DNA of 64,000 bases, from contig JABWDB010000001.1 in assembly GCA_019614645.1 (NCBI GenBank), positions 4,154,001-4,218,000 of the forward strand, in the 5' to 3' direction. The position numbers were made by a program, and so were the translations under genes. Below are positions 11,205 to 22,883 of this stretch, one piece after another. The stretch is from Stratiolaelaps scimitus (Eukaryota > Arthropoda > Arachnida > Mesostigmata > Laelapidae). The notes below the pieces were generated by a model. The model was not told the DNA's origin, did not search any database, and worked only from the letters and a program-made list of their open reading frames with translations. Numbering within the stretch: the first letter of the stretch is position 1; each line of letters opens with the position of its first letter.

Positions 11205-14200
11205 ATGCGAAATGCAGACCCGGCGTCCCTTATGAACGGCGTCTCCCTTGTACAATACGTAGTACCGCGTTATATCATACACATTACACTGAGGCGGCAA
11301 TAAGAAGAAAACGATGAGAAAATGACTAAAATATTGTTAACGATGAGAAGAAGAATAATAATAATAATAAATGACGAGAGAGAGAGACATAGATCGAGAG
11401 ACGAAGACCGAGAGACCAGAGCAAGATAGGGGGAAAATATGAGGAAAAAGGAAGAAGCTAATCATGAGAACGAAACGAACGCAATACCCCCATCTCATGT
11501 TGCGACCACCCACATGTTCGAACGGCTAAGGAAGATCGACACTTTGGAGTGGATGGATATACAAGCGAACACCTACACACAGTGAAACAGACAACAATTC
11601 ATATATATATTCATGAACAGACAGATACTGTGTGTGCATTCATCGTGTCACGTTGTTATTATTATTATTACTGTATGGTAATAAAATAATAAAACAGAGA
11701 GCCGAATAGCTTATTCTCATGTGTATGATCGTGTCGTTAGTCTAAGAATCGATGTATTTTGTAATTAGGTATTAATTAATTAGCATGTAATTAGAAGGTT
11801 GGCGAACGAGAAATCGAGGCGGAGTGTGTCCCTAACCCTATGTGGAACTCGCGGAAGTCACTTTTGCGGAAGAAAGGACGGCTTTCGGCTACGGACTATA
11901 CGCGTTGCTTATTTATCGTTATTAAATAGAAATTGTTCCTGAAGGTGAAGCAAATGTAAGGGTGTCACGTTTGCCGGGGCTCGCAGACGAACGAATCGCG
12001 GGGGTATACTTATATATTGAAATTCTGCTCCACGAGCATAGGAAGAGATTCAATCAAAGATCGCATGCACTCGCATATCGCTCCTGAGATGACACACACC
12101 ACCCGCACGCGAGTTCTTGAATTCCGAAAGAGAAACCATGGTAAGCATTGTATCTTGAAGACTACAGAGGGAGTTCCCTACCTGAGTTTAGAAGGAGTAT
12201 CCATGCTCATAATAACCGGCTCAGCGATCTTCGATTCTGCGACTTCGCAACAGTCCTCAAGTGATTTCACGCTTAATTTCGGATTGTCAAATTTTAATTA
12301 ACTAATTCGTTACTAACGTACTACCAACAAAAGAGTATCATTCATTAACTTCTTTTCAGGTTTTGAACAATAGCTCTCTGAGTGCAGAACACGTTCAAAA
12401 ATCACATTAAAATTCAGCGATTCATAGACCCAATCTACGAAATGAGGATAGCAGTCAACTCGCATTGTAGGTTTTTTCAATGTCCATTTTAATTAGACTC
12501 AATCCACCTAGTTACGTGACAGGACACGTTTCGGGGAAGATCTCTTAAGTCACACTCATCGACATAGTGTATTTTCACGATTTTTTTGTTGTGTTACGAA
12601 GACACACCTTCCATATATATATATATATATATATAACAATGATGCATTAAGAGTACAACGTTGTTCAACACGCTAATTTCAATACAGGACACCAAATGCA
12701 CTCGACTCAAGAGCAAGATTCAGCGTGGGCTCATCAAACGCGAATTTTGACGGCCATATACCGCAGACAATAGGAGCGCTCGGCAAGTCAAATCTGTCCA
12801 GTGGTGTACGAGTTTTCCAGTACTCTGTCATTTTAATTCCTATTATTATGCAGCGCGTACGAATTACGATCGAATGATTTCTCTCGATTTAGTTAGCCAA
12901 CGCGTGCACGGGGTGAGCAATTCATCAGGGGAGAACAGTTCATATTGGGAGGTCCTGATGAAGCGTAGGACAAAATATTGAGCCCAACTGATTGTGGTCT
13001 TGGCCACGGTTAAGTGCAATTGATCGCAAACGCAAACATTCGAACGATGTGACACGGTTAGCAAATTCATAGATGCAATCAATTGTCAACGTTCTGTGAA
13101 AATGAACGATTTCAATTGTCTGTTCAATGACGCACGCACACCAACGCGAAACTCTCTTGTCATTACCAGAGGTAATATCGTACTAATTAGTGCTAGCCTA
13201 ACAATTATATCACAAGGGCACGAAAGAAATACACGTCTCCAAAAACAGCTTTGGGCCACCTTTCTTACTACGCTGTAAACGACTACCGCAGCTAATTACC
13301 GCATACATTTCGATTTTGTCTCGACTATGAATAATAATAACGTCGATCATCAACCTTCTCTAAGATTTATAATTAGAGTTTCTTTTCCTCGAGTGTAGTA
13401 AGTGTATCACATATTGAAATGGTCACCTAATACCATTTTAATCCAAAAGCAAAATAACTTAAACTGTCTATTATTGCTTCACCTCACTCCTAGCTCACTC
13501 GTGTACCCCTTCGTTATTTGATAATATTGAGAAATAGTGAGTAATCTATCTCAGCTTCTATCATCCATTTTTTTAATTCGTCGCTTAATTAACGAGAGAC
13601 ACCACAAACACTACCCGAAATGTCCTTCGATAAATATGCAATACAGATAGCGTGAGTAAATATTACAAACAGAGCGTTGCTCTGTCGCTGGTGAAAAATC
13701 TCTACGCCGTCGATTGTTATTACAACTACCGAGTGTTTTCATGATCAGCTGAACCTCGACGAAAGGCAACCTAATGTAGCTGTACATAGATATGCGAAAA
13801 GTTAATCGTTATATGCAGAACAATTGACCAAATAGCCCAAAAAAAACATGGTCGGCTATCCTAGTCGGACAACTCGCCATGCTGGGCTAGAAAATTGCGC
13901 AGTGAGGGGAAGTCACATTCACTTCGATATTCACAGTATTCGCTATAATCGCTCGCACGCAGAATTTCGATCTTATATTTCCAGCAACCTGAATGGAAAC
14001 GAACACGTACATAATATGTTTCCGGCATATATATTCCTGTAAGTTATGCTGATTATTTGTACAGTCGAAATTCTCACATCGTACTCGAGTACGCCCAGTT
14101 AGTTAGTAGGCATATTATTATCGGTATCGCTACTACAATGAAATCAGATTGTGAATCAGAATGTATATCCGTATACCTCATATATATATATGTACGTCTA

Positions 14201-14216
14201 TGCACAAAACTGAACA

Positions 14217-14222
14217 TTTAAT
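14217..14222 (-). terminator. pelo: Candidate poly(A) signal for pelota
   Basis: An ATTAAA variant on the minus strand, 114 nt after the stop codon. No AATAAA was seen closer. Confidence 0.4.
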
Positions 14223-14335
14223 AGTTAATCTTTCACAGGCAAGCAGCAGCCGCTCTTAGGTATAATATCTAACATTCAGAGGGGATAATACACCTCACAC
14301 ATTATTAGTGGTGATCAGTTACAGAAGAAGTCACA

Positions 14336-14540
14336 CTAGTCGGAATCTGAGTCATCGTCGTCCATTTCCTCATTTGCCACCTCGGGCATAGGGAAACGCA
14401 GGATGGCTGCTATCCCCGTCAGGTGATCTAAGTTCTCGCCGGACACATGTAAACTGCTGAAGATTTTCACGTCGCCACCGGCTTCACGGACACCCTCAAC
14501 CAAATTCACGTACCTCCTCCTCTCGCCAACGTCCTGGCAT
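14336..14540 (-). CDS. pelo: pelota coding exon 8
   Basis: The exon encodes [14 protein letters not shown] to the acidic end DDDDSDSD and TAG. The acceptor is TATATAATAG, chosen because it restores an arginine codon (LFR-CQDV) as in other Pelota proteins. Confidence 0.94.
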
Positions 14541-14605
14541 CTATTATATATAATATAATAGAACAAAGTGGAACGAACAAGAAAAAGAGAAGATCATTCA
14601 AAATC

Positions 14606-14640
<35 letters not shown>

Positions 14641-17600
14641 GAAGGGCAGACGATCCGAATCACAGTGCATCGGAATCAGTACGAACAACAATTGAACATA
14701 CACAACGATGGCGCTGGTCAGTTGTCAAAGATGAAAGTTGCGATCTGAAAAATAGACGAACCTGAAGAGTTTATCAGAGATCAGCAGTGTGTCGATCGCT
14801 TGCGATTCGGCAGCCTTCTCAACGTGCTTCGGACCGTACAAAGCTCTGTCGGAGTCAGTTTGCAGGACCTGATAAAACTGATCTAGGGCCTTTACTTCGC
14901 TAGCCGCTTTCGTGTCGGACAGCTTCATCTGAACAGACGGATCCTGAAGCACCTCTGCAAAGATACAGGACAACTAATTATATCGCATCATGCGACTATA
15001 AAAATCTGTTGGAAAAACACACTCTAATGGCTGCGATGAATATGTTAATTGTTCCATTCATTGATTGTTGTGAAAGTCATTTTCTATAACATTATACTCT
15101 GTTGTCGCAAAAGATTGTAGCAGAATGTTGATTCGTAACGATTCGAAATTCACAACAGCTAATAGATAGCTCTTCTCATCAAACTGTTGCAGTTGTCGCT
15201 AAACACAACATTTGTGGTACTCGAACTCGTTCAATGAAAACATCCCTTTATCCAGTTCAAATCGACGGTAACACACTGCTAAGCCTATGCCCATGTGGCA
15301 ACGGCTCAGTAGCTCACCTCTGAGTGCGCCCTTGAAGCCGGACGATGAATGAGCAAGCACGAACTTTCCCTTGTTGTCAAGGATCTGTTTGAAGTCTTGT
15401 TCTGTGGCGGCGTTCATGATATACTCAAAAAAGTGCTCCTTTACAAATCCGGGACTTGCAAGGAGCACGCATTTAACCACTGAAATTCGAGATGTGTGTG
15501 CAGTAGTCAATTCAGATTATGCTAATTATTTCCCTATTAATATACTGTCCGTCTTATTGCCTAGCCGTTTGCGGGTCGAACAAGTTGACACGTAGTCAGA
15601 ACCAAGCACCAGCATTCTCCCTCGGAGAAAGCCACTACTCGACACTACCGCAATCTTTTAAATATCGCATTCGCAGGTCAACTAATACAGTGGTGTGCAT
15701 AAACTTAAGACACCCCTATATTTCGATAAATGGCTACAAAGAACACACATTTGAGGCATTTATTAATTGTATATCAGATGTGTATATCAGATTAATGTAC
15801 GTGTCAAATATTATACATATATCAGAAGTGTGTATCAGACAGCAAAAGAATCTCTTAGAGCATACCTTTGCAGTGGACGAGAGATCGGTCAGCCTGTATA
15901 GGGACCGGAAAAAGGTCAAGTGAAACAGTGGCTAGGTGAACAGGCAATGGCGGTAACAGTATAAAATAGATTCGAGCCTAAAGTAATGGTAGCACTTGAC
16001 ATGGATTTCAACGGAATTTGCTACTACGAGATTTTGGGCCTAAAAGAAAAAATGAACCTGACTTCGTATCTTGGGTTCTTGAAGAGACTTATGAGTAATT
16101 GGCATGGCAATAGGAAGCACCGAGAGTGGCTATTCGATGACAGTGCTAGGGAACATCGTAGCGATGAAATTACGTCCTGGCTTAAGGCCAACAAGATTGA
16201 GCGATGACATCACCCGATATTTTCCCAATTTAAGCCCGTGTGACTAAGGTTGCTTCCGTAAATTAAAGAGGGCTATAGGTGGCGAAGGTATGCAAAGATC
16301 GATTTGCTCTAAGAGGCCTTAAATAACGAAGTTATAAATGGAAATAGAAATAGTGCATACCTAGCCGTCAGAAGGCTGCCAGAACTCTGGGATAAGTATA
16401 TAAATAAAAAAGATGCATGCCTCTAACCAACATTAAAAATCGTTGTTTTATCTCAGTTAGTTTAGCCGATATCGACATTTATATGTGTCTCATTATTTTT
16501 GGGCCTTTATTTATCAGAGGGCAATTTATTTATCAGCCTAATAATTTCGCACCACGCAACGACTTTTGCCAATTTGTATTTGCCATTGTAGCAGGCTGTT
16601 TGCGCCGTCATATGCGCTGTTCTTTGTGGTATGTATGTTATTTGTCACGTAGATTAATCTGACACAGAATTAATGCCTCAAGTGTGTATTCTTTGTAACG
16701 GTTTGTTGAAATATAGTGGTGTCCTAACTTTATGCACACCACTGTAGTAAATCTAGTTTATGTGTTTTCAAACACTCCTTATGATCAGGGTGTTGTAGGA
16801 ATTGAAACGCGAATAGGAGAAAGTCCCCTTTTTTTCTTTCCATCTCACCATCAAAGTTGACGTGCTGCTTAATTGCGCGAAGGATCGCTTCGAAGAATCG
16901 GTTCACGCCTTTATCATGCTGGCTGCATAGACCTTTTCGTTTTCGCGGGATCTGCATTTCGATTTTGGCGCGAACGAGCGTCATTACCGAGGTTACGAGG
17001 CAGACGTGAGCGATTCCCTCCTGAGTACAAAACGATTAATAATAATGTTAGGTTATTATATAATATACCAGAAGAACACGGACACAAGGTAAATAACAAG
17101 GTTGCATGTTTATCATGAGCCAGATACTATATATATATATAGGCATCACAGTGACAAGTTGCACTCGAGCTAGGATAGGCGCTACACGTTAAACCGCTGA
17201 TAAACGGGTATTAGCGGTGCGGTTCCCTATGTGCCTAAATCAATCATTAGAATAAACTGTTCATAGGTACTTGCCTGCATAACGACGGCGGCGACCTCTG
17301 CGCTTAACGTCGGATCGCAGGCTTGTTGCAGCCTCTCAAAATGGATCACATCCCACTGTGACTTGATCAGTTTGAATTTGCGGTTCACCTCCAAGTCTAA
17401 TGTGTGATACGCTCCCAGCTGTAGCCATCGGAGAGAAGCGAGCGTACAAACGCGTTTGAGGGCCACAACCATTTACAGCAATACATTACAAGAACACATT
17501 ATATATGGGTTGGAACACACAAACAAATGGAAAATAAATTTTTCTTCAAAAATTCCTTTTCAATTGACCACTCATAATTTGCACGTTGTCCTAAAGTGCG

Positions 17601-19892
17601 CTTTCGTTTCACTTATCAGTCCTTTTAAACTTACAACGGGTCATTAAGGTTATACATGGTGGTATCACCGTGACGAAAACAAATGGATACGCTTCAGGAT
17701 TGAGGTCAGGCTAATTAAGGTTAAATCCTTTGGTCCCTTACCTTCACATACTCATTTTCCCTGATATTTCGGCCTTTTACCCGTAGAACACATCCAGCGG
17801 TATCAAAGTCGATAGTCTCGATGCGTATCGTCAGCGTGGTCCGAATTCGGGTGCTGTCCGTTGATCCAGTAGCCGATTCGGTGACCACTTTCCTGAAAGA
17901 CCCAGCGGTCGGGTTAGGGTCGAACGAGACAAGCTTTACGGGCTGATTCGTTTGTATCGATAAATTACATTTGTGTATTGGTCGCAATAGTCTCGTTCAA
18001 GAAATTGTATTGCAGACACCAACGTGAGCAGACGACTACCGTGTCACTCCGCTTGTACGCTGCATGTACTTTACAGGCAGCCCAGCTAGCTGAAGATAAA
18101 TCGCTCAAAAAACACTCACCGTATCGTGGACGCCTCAAGGATGTCATCTTCGTTCAGTAGATTATAGATGTGCCACAAATCCTCCGACTCCTCGGGAATG
18201 AGACGAACGTAGCTATTCAGCCGCGAGAACAAAATAAATGATCATTGTTTTATGGTCATGCCAACACAGATAAACACATCATAGAATCACTATAGTCGCT
18301 AAGCGCTTCTTGAGCACGCTATTTTGAGTGTTCACAGGCGCCCCGGCGAGTTGTATTTTAGACCTGGCAGAAACGAATTACGAAAAATATAAAGGACACC
18401 CTCGGGGTGTCCTTTATATTTTTGCTTAATTTACAAATCATCTCATGGTTAATACAGGAGTACTTTAATTCAGTAGCATCTTGGTGTAAAGTTCAATTCA
18501 TACAAAAGTTAAGTTTACACATGTTCGGCTCAGTCGCAGAGTCAATCCGTCGAGTTCATAAGGGTGGCGTAGCATCAACACAAGACTTCACTCCTCCTGA
18601 TGGACCACTATCCGCGTTGATGAAATAAATCAAATTATTATTTCAGCATTGTTCGCTCAGAATTAATTTCGCACTAAAATGCATTGGGTGGACAAGATGG
18701 CAAAATGTGTCATCTTAATATAATCTTCACATAAACAAAAGATTGCCCATCATGCTCAACGCAAAGTCCTAGGTACTATTGAAATAGAGCAGAGCTTCGC
18801 CGAATTCGAATTCTGCCAAAAATCAGTAAACCGCCACGATGAATCATTGTCCCACTTTCGGTTGAGTATACCGATGTTAACATGCCAAGAGCATATGGTC
18901 GACGTCGAAGTCCGGGATTAGCGCAGATTCACACGGAAATGTTTGGCAATGTCCTTGCTTAAGTGAGTCACTATTGCAGATTTGTTCAATTGGCAGCAGT
19001 TACATAACAATGTACAGGGCATGCCTATGTAAGACGCTCTCTCGAGTATTCGAGAGGTGGGAAAATTCCACTAGAATAAACCAGTGGTCGAACGATAAAG
19101 AATATTGTGGATGAGTACATCTTCTCTCCGTGCCTAGCTTCACTCGTAGAGGTTAGAGTTCCATCAGGAAACTTTTTGTATTAGTAACTGGTGGTCGAAC
19201 TAAATTGATTATACGTCGTGCTTGTAATTATGTGGTAAGTTTTAATTCGACTTGAACAAAAACAATAATCGACCCCTTATTGGATCAAAGTATTGAAATA
19301 TGGACTTTTATATCTATAGAAAAGGCGTTCCTTTTGCGTATCTTCAACGATGTCATCATTTTAATATTGACAATAATTAATTGCAGATAAAGGCCCTCAA
19401 ACGAAGTAAAGGAAGCTTAACTTAAGTGCAGACGATTTATTTTAAGCGGTTTTACACCACATACTTTAATCAAACATTGAATTATACATTTAACTGTAAT
19501 CAGTTAGATGGACGATTACATGCTATTAATTTCACAGAAGTGGCCAATGCGAAGGTTAAGTCTCCGTACAAATTTTCATCGATACCAATTACTTAGCATT
19601 AGCTTATCACTGCCTTGTTAACGCTGTCGCGAAAGAAACGCCAGGAATACCAGGATACACTGCCCTTTAAAGATGCCCTCAATGGGGTCAAAGTATAGTC
19701 TAAAGTCGACAACAATAACTTCGAAGCTTAATGTGAGCCTCCCCCTCGAAGCTGTCCGTTTTGAACTAAGGTTTTGAGGAAGCGCGGAAAAATTGCGCTC
19801 CAGACTTTAAACCACCTGTGCGTATATCGAACGTTATGACCAAAAACGTACCCGCTCCCATCCTTGTCGATGAATTTACCGATCTGCTTCAT
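14336..19892 (-). CDS. pelo: Protein pelota (Dom34), ribosome rescue factor
   Basis: Pelota is an eRF1-like protein that, with Hbs1, splits stalled ribosomes in no-go and non-stop decay in the cytoplasm. Eight coding exons, 5' to 3': 19892-19852, 18212-18120, 17892-17742, 17418-17275, 17020-16849, 15479-15318, 14954-14762, 14540-14336. They join in frame to 386 residues and a TAG, almost exactly the animal length (385 in human). The three eRF1-like domains lie at about residues 1-130, 135-265 and 270-370. Diagnostic stretches are [75 protein letters not shown] and [19 protein letters not shown]. As in all Pelota proteins there is no GGQ loop. The tail is acidic. Introns include a GC-AG one and one with a Tc1-like relic. 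The start codon begins [14 protein letters not shown], as expected for the family. Confidence 0.97.
14607..14639. repeat. AT microsatellite in pelota intron 7
   Basis: About 33 bp of AT repeat between pelota exons 7 and 8. Confidence 0.9.
14762..14954 (-). CDS. pelo: pelota coding exon 7
   Basis: The exon encodes [20 protein letters not shown] to [11 protein letters not shown]. The acceptor is ATCTTTGCAG and the donor GTTCGT. Confidence 0.95.
15318..15479 (-). CDS. pelo: pelota coding exon 6
   Basis: The exon encodes [19 protein letters not shown] to GFKGALR. The acceptor is CGAATTTCAG and the donor GTGAGC. The preceding intron carries the Tc1-like relic. Confidence 0.95.
15688..16744. mobile_element. 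Tc1/mariner relic inside a pelota intron
   Basis: The two ends are inverted repeats (start CAGTGGTGTGCATAAACTTA; the far end read backwards CAGTGGTGTGCATAAAGTTA) with similarity continuing for about 65 bp. Both ends are flanked by TA, the target duplication of Tc1/mariner elements. At 1,057 bp it is shorter than a full element (about 1.3 kb or more). An internal plus-strand frame (15986-16207) keeps transposase-like wording ([20 protein letters not shown]), then stops. I judge it dead. It lies in the intron between pelota exons 5 and 6. Confidence 0.85.
16849..17020 (-). CDS. pelo: pelota coding exon 5
   Basis: The exon encodes [15 protein letters not shown] through QIPRKRKG to HVNFD. The acceptor is GTACTCAG and the donor GTGAGA. 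Confidence 0.95.
17275..17418 (-). CDS. pelo: pelota coding exon 4 (GC donor)
   Basis: The exon encodes [12 protein letters not shown] to AAVVMQ, 48 whole codons. The only donor that keeps the conserved frame is CAG followed by GCAAGTA, a textbook GC-AG donor. Confidence 0.93.
17742..17892 (-). CDS. pelo: pelota coding exon 3
   Basis: The exon encodes [11 protein letters not shown] to IRENEYVK. The acceptor is GGTCTTTCAG and the donor GTAAGG. Confidence 0.95.
18120..18212 (-). CDS. pelo: pelota coding exon 2
   Basis: The exon encodes [19 protein letters not shown] to EASTI, the first beta-barrel of the eRF1_1-like domain. The acceptor is CTGAATAG and the donor GTGAGT. Confidence 0.93.
18383..18423. 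repeat. Near-perfect palindrome in pelota intron 1
   Basis: Two exact 19 nt arms (AAAAATATAAAGGACACCC and its complement) are separated by TCG. The hairpin lies about 170 nt upstream of the acceptor of pelota exon 2. It may be two fused ends of small transposons or a fold-back remnant. Confidence 0.85.
18424..19851. other. Rest of pelota intron 1
   Basis: AT-rich DNA without recognised exons. Plus-strand sequence around 18640-19000 has a worn look that might be old transposon DNA, but I could not match it to a transposase. Confidence 0.45.
19852..19892 (-). CDS. pelo: pelota coding exon 1
   Basis: The exon encodes [13 protein letters not shown] and two bases of a glycine codon. The donor is GTACGT. 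It was found by searching upstream for the conserved Pelota start; the phase fits exon 2 exactly. Confidence 0.88.
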
Positions 19893-21239
19893 TTGTTTTT
19901 GTTTTTGCTACACAGACACGTCAAAATCCTAGGAATATCTCATGGTGCAAAAAGCGTTCCGTCAGTACACTTTCACGTAGGTCCAACTTGGAAATCGATC
20001 ATTATTCATCACTCGGAATAGAAATGTGCTTCTCTGCAAGCAACTGCGACGTCTACGCTCCACGACTCTGATTCTCCGAACACCGTATCATGCGTAGCTG
20101 TTCCGAGGGTTTGGACGGCGCGGAGAAGGGCCGACTTTGCTATCAAATTCTTGAGAGTCATAGTTATCTATTTGATCAGCTAGATAGATTGATGGATAGA
20201 TAGACATACAATAGTGTCAATAGTCCCGATATGTACACATATGACGTAGGCGTGAATTTGAAAAATCTGGTCACACATTTTAGCTTCTTCATTCTAGTTG
20301 AAAACGATCTTCGACTTCCCGCTGTTGTCTCGTAATTCTCGGAATATTGTGCTGATATATCACCAGTGCTGATATTCACTAGCTCGGGTGGCGCCAATAG
20401 CCAAAGTCTGATCTCAGTTCGTTGTGTTCGATTCTGTCACCGTAAAGCGAACACGGTGGCGATCACACGCTCACACAGACGGACGTTCGTCACATTGTCC
20501 TCGCCCACTGATTCGCTGTGGGTCGGAGCTATGCGCAGTCAGCACACATGGAAATATCATCGCTCGCTTAGGTGAACAACCTTTGGGGGCTTCTGCCCTT
20601 CTAGTCGTGTCTTGAACAAATGCATGATGTAGAATCAAGTGCCGGCCCGCTAATGGAATCAAATAAACTTTTCGCACTTGTTATCATTTGTGCATTTAAC
20701 TATGAAGGTCCGAATCTTCGAATTGATCTTTGTTCTTTTATACGGTCGAAAATATAAAAATAGACAAACATAAGTCGCACTCTCCCTCTCTTTGCCTTAA
20801 CGCCCACAAGCTGAATATGGATAGTAATGACTGTGACTGATAGTCAGTGTACGCAGGAACTTTTTGCGGAACTTAACAAAAACGGAGATTTGTTTTGAAC
20901 GGTGATTGCACCGAATAGGCTTAGATTCTTCTACATTTTTCAAGAACTTGAGAAATAGAGTATAAGAATCAATTAGATATTGCCTTTCATCATCATCTCG
21001 CACGTTTTGGTGCCAATAATTAATTCCTTGTGACTCAAATATATCGGTTCAACTTTGGTGTCAGTGATTATGACGAGTACGTTGGACATGAAAGGGATTG
21101 TAACTATTTCATTTGGGGTTGTAACGATCAGAAAACCAAAGACACTTATTGTTGTTATTGCTATCATTGCTTGACCTTTTGGAGTTTTGGTTAATCTCCC
21201 AGATGGTTTTGGGTTTTCCAAAAGTCGGAACAATTATCG
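19893..21239. other. Upstream flank of pelota
   Basis: It should contain the pelota promoter. A minus-strand TCAGT initiator-like sequence lies at about 20505 but no TATA box was seen, so I do not call a promoter. No other gene recognised. Confidence 0.4.
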
Positions 21240-22740
21240 TTTGTATCTCATCGTATTCAAGAGCAATATTTCACCTCCGTGGTCCTTATTATTTGAAGGA
21301 ACGAGCTTCCTCACTGCGAGGAAGTTCGCACTGAGGGGACCTTGTTCGCCTAAGGTTTCAAAGGCAAGGGGGTAAAAGTCAAGGGGGGTGGGTTGTCTGG
21401 AGTGCGGCGTACTTTCGGCTACCGCGTAACTGGGGTTGGTTGACATAAGAAGGTGCTAGAGTATCAACCACCGTGCCGTCCCAAACGAGGTGCTAGCCTC
21501 GGTGGAAGGGGTTGAGAGTGAGGTCGTTAGGGCGACGCCGAGAAGAGGACCGAGGGAGGAAGAGCCCCTGGTGAGCAGCCAACAGGGGCAGTCGGTCAAG
21601 CATCACTGCAGTCTTCTCGAGTCGACAGTCCAAGGATGGCCAGATGGCCTAGTCCGTAAGAGGGCAGCCGACGAGCTCAAGGGACGACCTCGGGGTGAGA
21701 CGGCACCCTGGGAGCAAACACTACAGGTCGGGGTGGGGGTCCAAAGAGAAGTTAAGGGCAAGCCCGGTGGGCCCCTCGTAGTCGAGTACTCGCTTGACAT
21801 CGGAGGCGACGGTCGCCGGATAGCCCGCCAACGTGCCGTCATCCATGTATCACAGCTGCAGGCGAGCCAGGAGGGCGTCAACAAAGGGCCGGAGGACTAG
21901 GCAGAAGAGGGCTGGGCCCAGCGGGTACCTCTGCTGAACCCCGCATTCGGAGCTGATAACGTATTGGTCCATAATCAGATGGGAAAGGCAACGACAAGCC
22001 AGGCCAACCAAAGGGAAGAGGCCGAGGACGTGCTCAGCAATCCCTCGCAGAACGAGATCTCGGTGTTGAAGGCGTTGCGGAAATCGTGCTTGATCAGGGC
22101 CGCGGCCGGATGAGCGTGGATAAAGGCGCGAGCCGCATGAGCAGCCATCTCAGTCCTAGACGCCCGGCCGCATCCCAACTGGGTTGGGTCGAAAAGGTTC
22201 ACGACCGTGCCCCTCTCACTAGCCCACGATATCTTAGCCGCCAGGCGACGGATCGTACTGGAGCAGGCAATAGGCCGCACCGAAGCATCCTTTTTCTTGA
22301 GGGTGAAGAGGTGCAAAAAGTGTTGGCCATAGCTCCGATGGTACCGTGCCGGTCCGCGTACAGTCAACCACCTTTGCGAGGGCAGTGGCGACGGCTCCGA
22401 GCGCCGGGGAGAGCAGGTCCCTGAAATGACGTGGCCGAAGGCCATCAGGGCCGGCAGACGAGCCTGTGGGGAAGAACCTCATCAGTTGATGTTGTGGCTA
22501 TGTCGACCGGTCGGGGTAGTCAGGAGGGGCGGTGAAGCACAGGACCCGGGCAGCACCGGAGATGTCTGCGTGTCTGCGTGGGCGAAGTGTCTGCGTGGGC
22601 GAAGTGTCTGCGTGGGTGGTGACGACGCAAGCGGCACTCCAAGTGCTTCCCGGCGCGGAAGGCCGCCAGATTCCCCAAAGACTGGTCTATTAACCAAAGC
22701 TGTCTGCTTTGGTACTTTTTGTTTGAGTCGATCCTGTTGA
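21240..22740 (-). mobile_element. Decayed non-LTR (LINE-type) reverse transcriptase
   Basis: Minus-strand fragments in changing frames spell a reverse transcriptase. At the 5' side is GSSAGPDGLRPRHFRDLL (about 22482-22420), then RPIACSSTIRRLAAK, QLGCG and IKHDFRNAFN (about 22270-22060), then the catalytic box YMDDGTLAG (YMDD at 21838-21849), and a C-terminal stretch with AFETLGEQGP (about 21350). A TGA directly precedes YMDD where a tryptophan codon is usual, and at least one frameshift splits the fingers region. No 5' end, endonuclease or clear tail was seen. It is a dead, probably 5'-truncated copy. Confidence 0.8.
22563..22619. repeat. Short tandem repeat (17 bp unit)
   Basis: About three copies of a unit resembling GGGCGAAGTGTCTGCGT in tandem, near the 5' side of the reverse transcriptase relic. 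Confidence 0.8.
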
Positions 22741-22883
22741 TGATCTGTCCACCTAGGTGACAGCTCCCCCATAACCTTTGGTACTGCGATATTGCGACAG
22801 GGGAGTATTTGTTTTATTTTCTTAATATCCAGCTTTCTCTTGGATCCACTTAAGCTCGTTCTGTCTTCAGCCCATCTGCACAC

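Larger units (their letters stand above)
10346..14335. other. Convergent intergenic region between Gasp and pelota
   Basis: It holds the Gasp 3' UTR, TAA/AAT triplet repeats (about 11013-11080, 11354-11372, 11658-11700), a short AGAG tract (about 11377-11390), an AT microsatellite (12613-12634) and otherwise unremarkable AT-rich DNA. No gene recognised. Confidence 0.6.
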
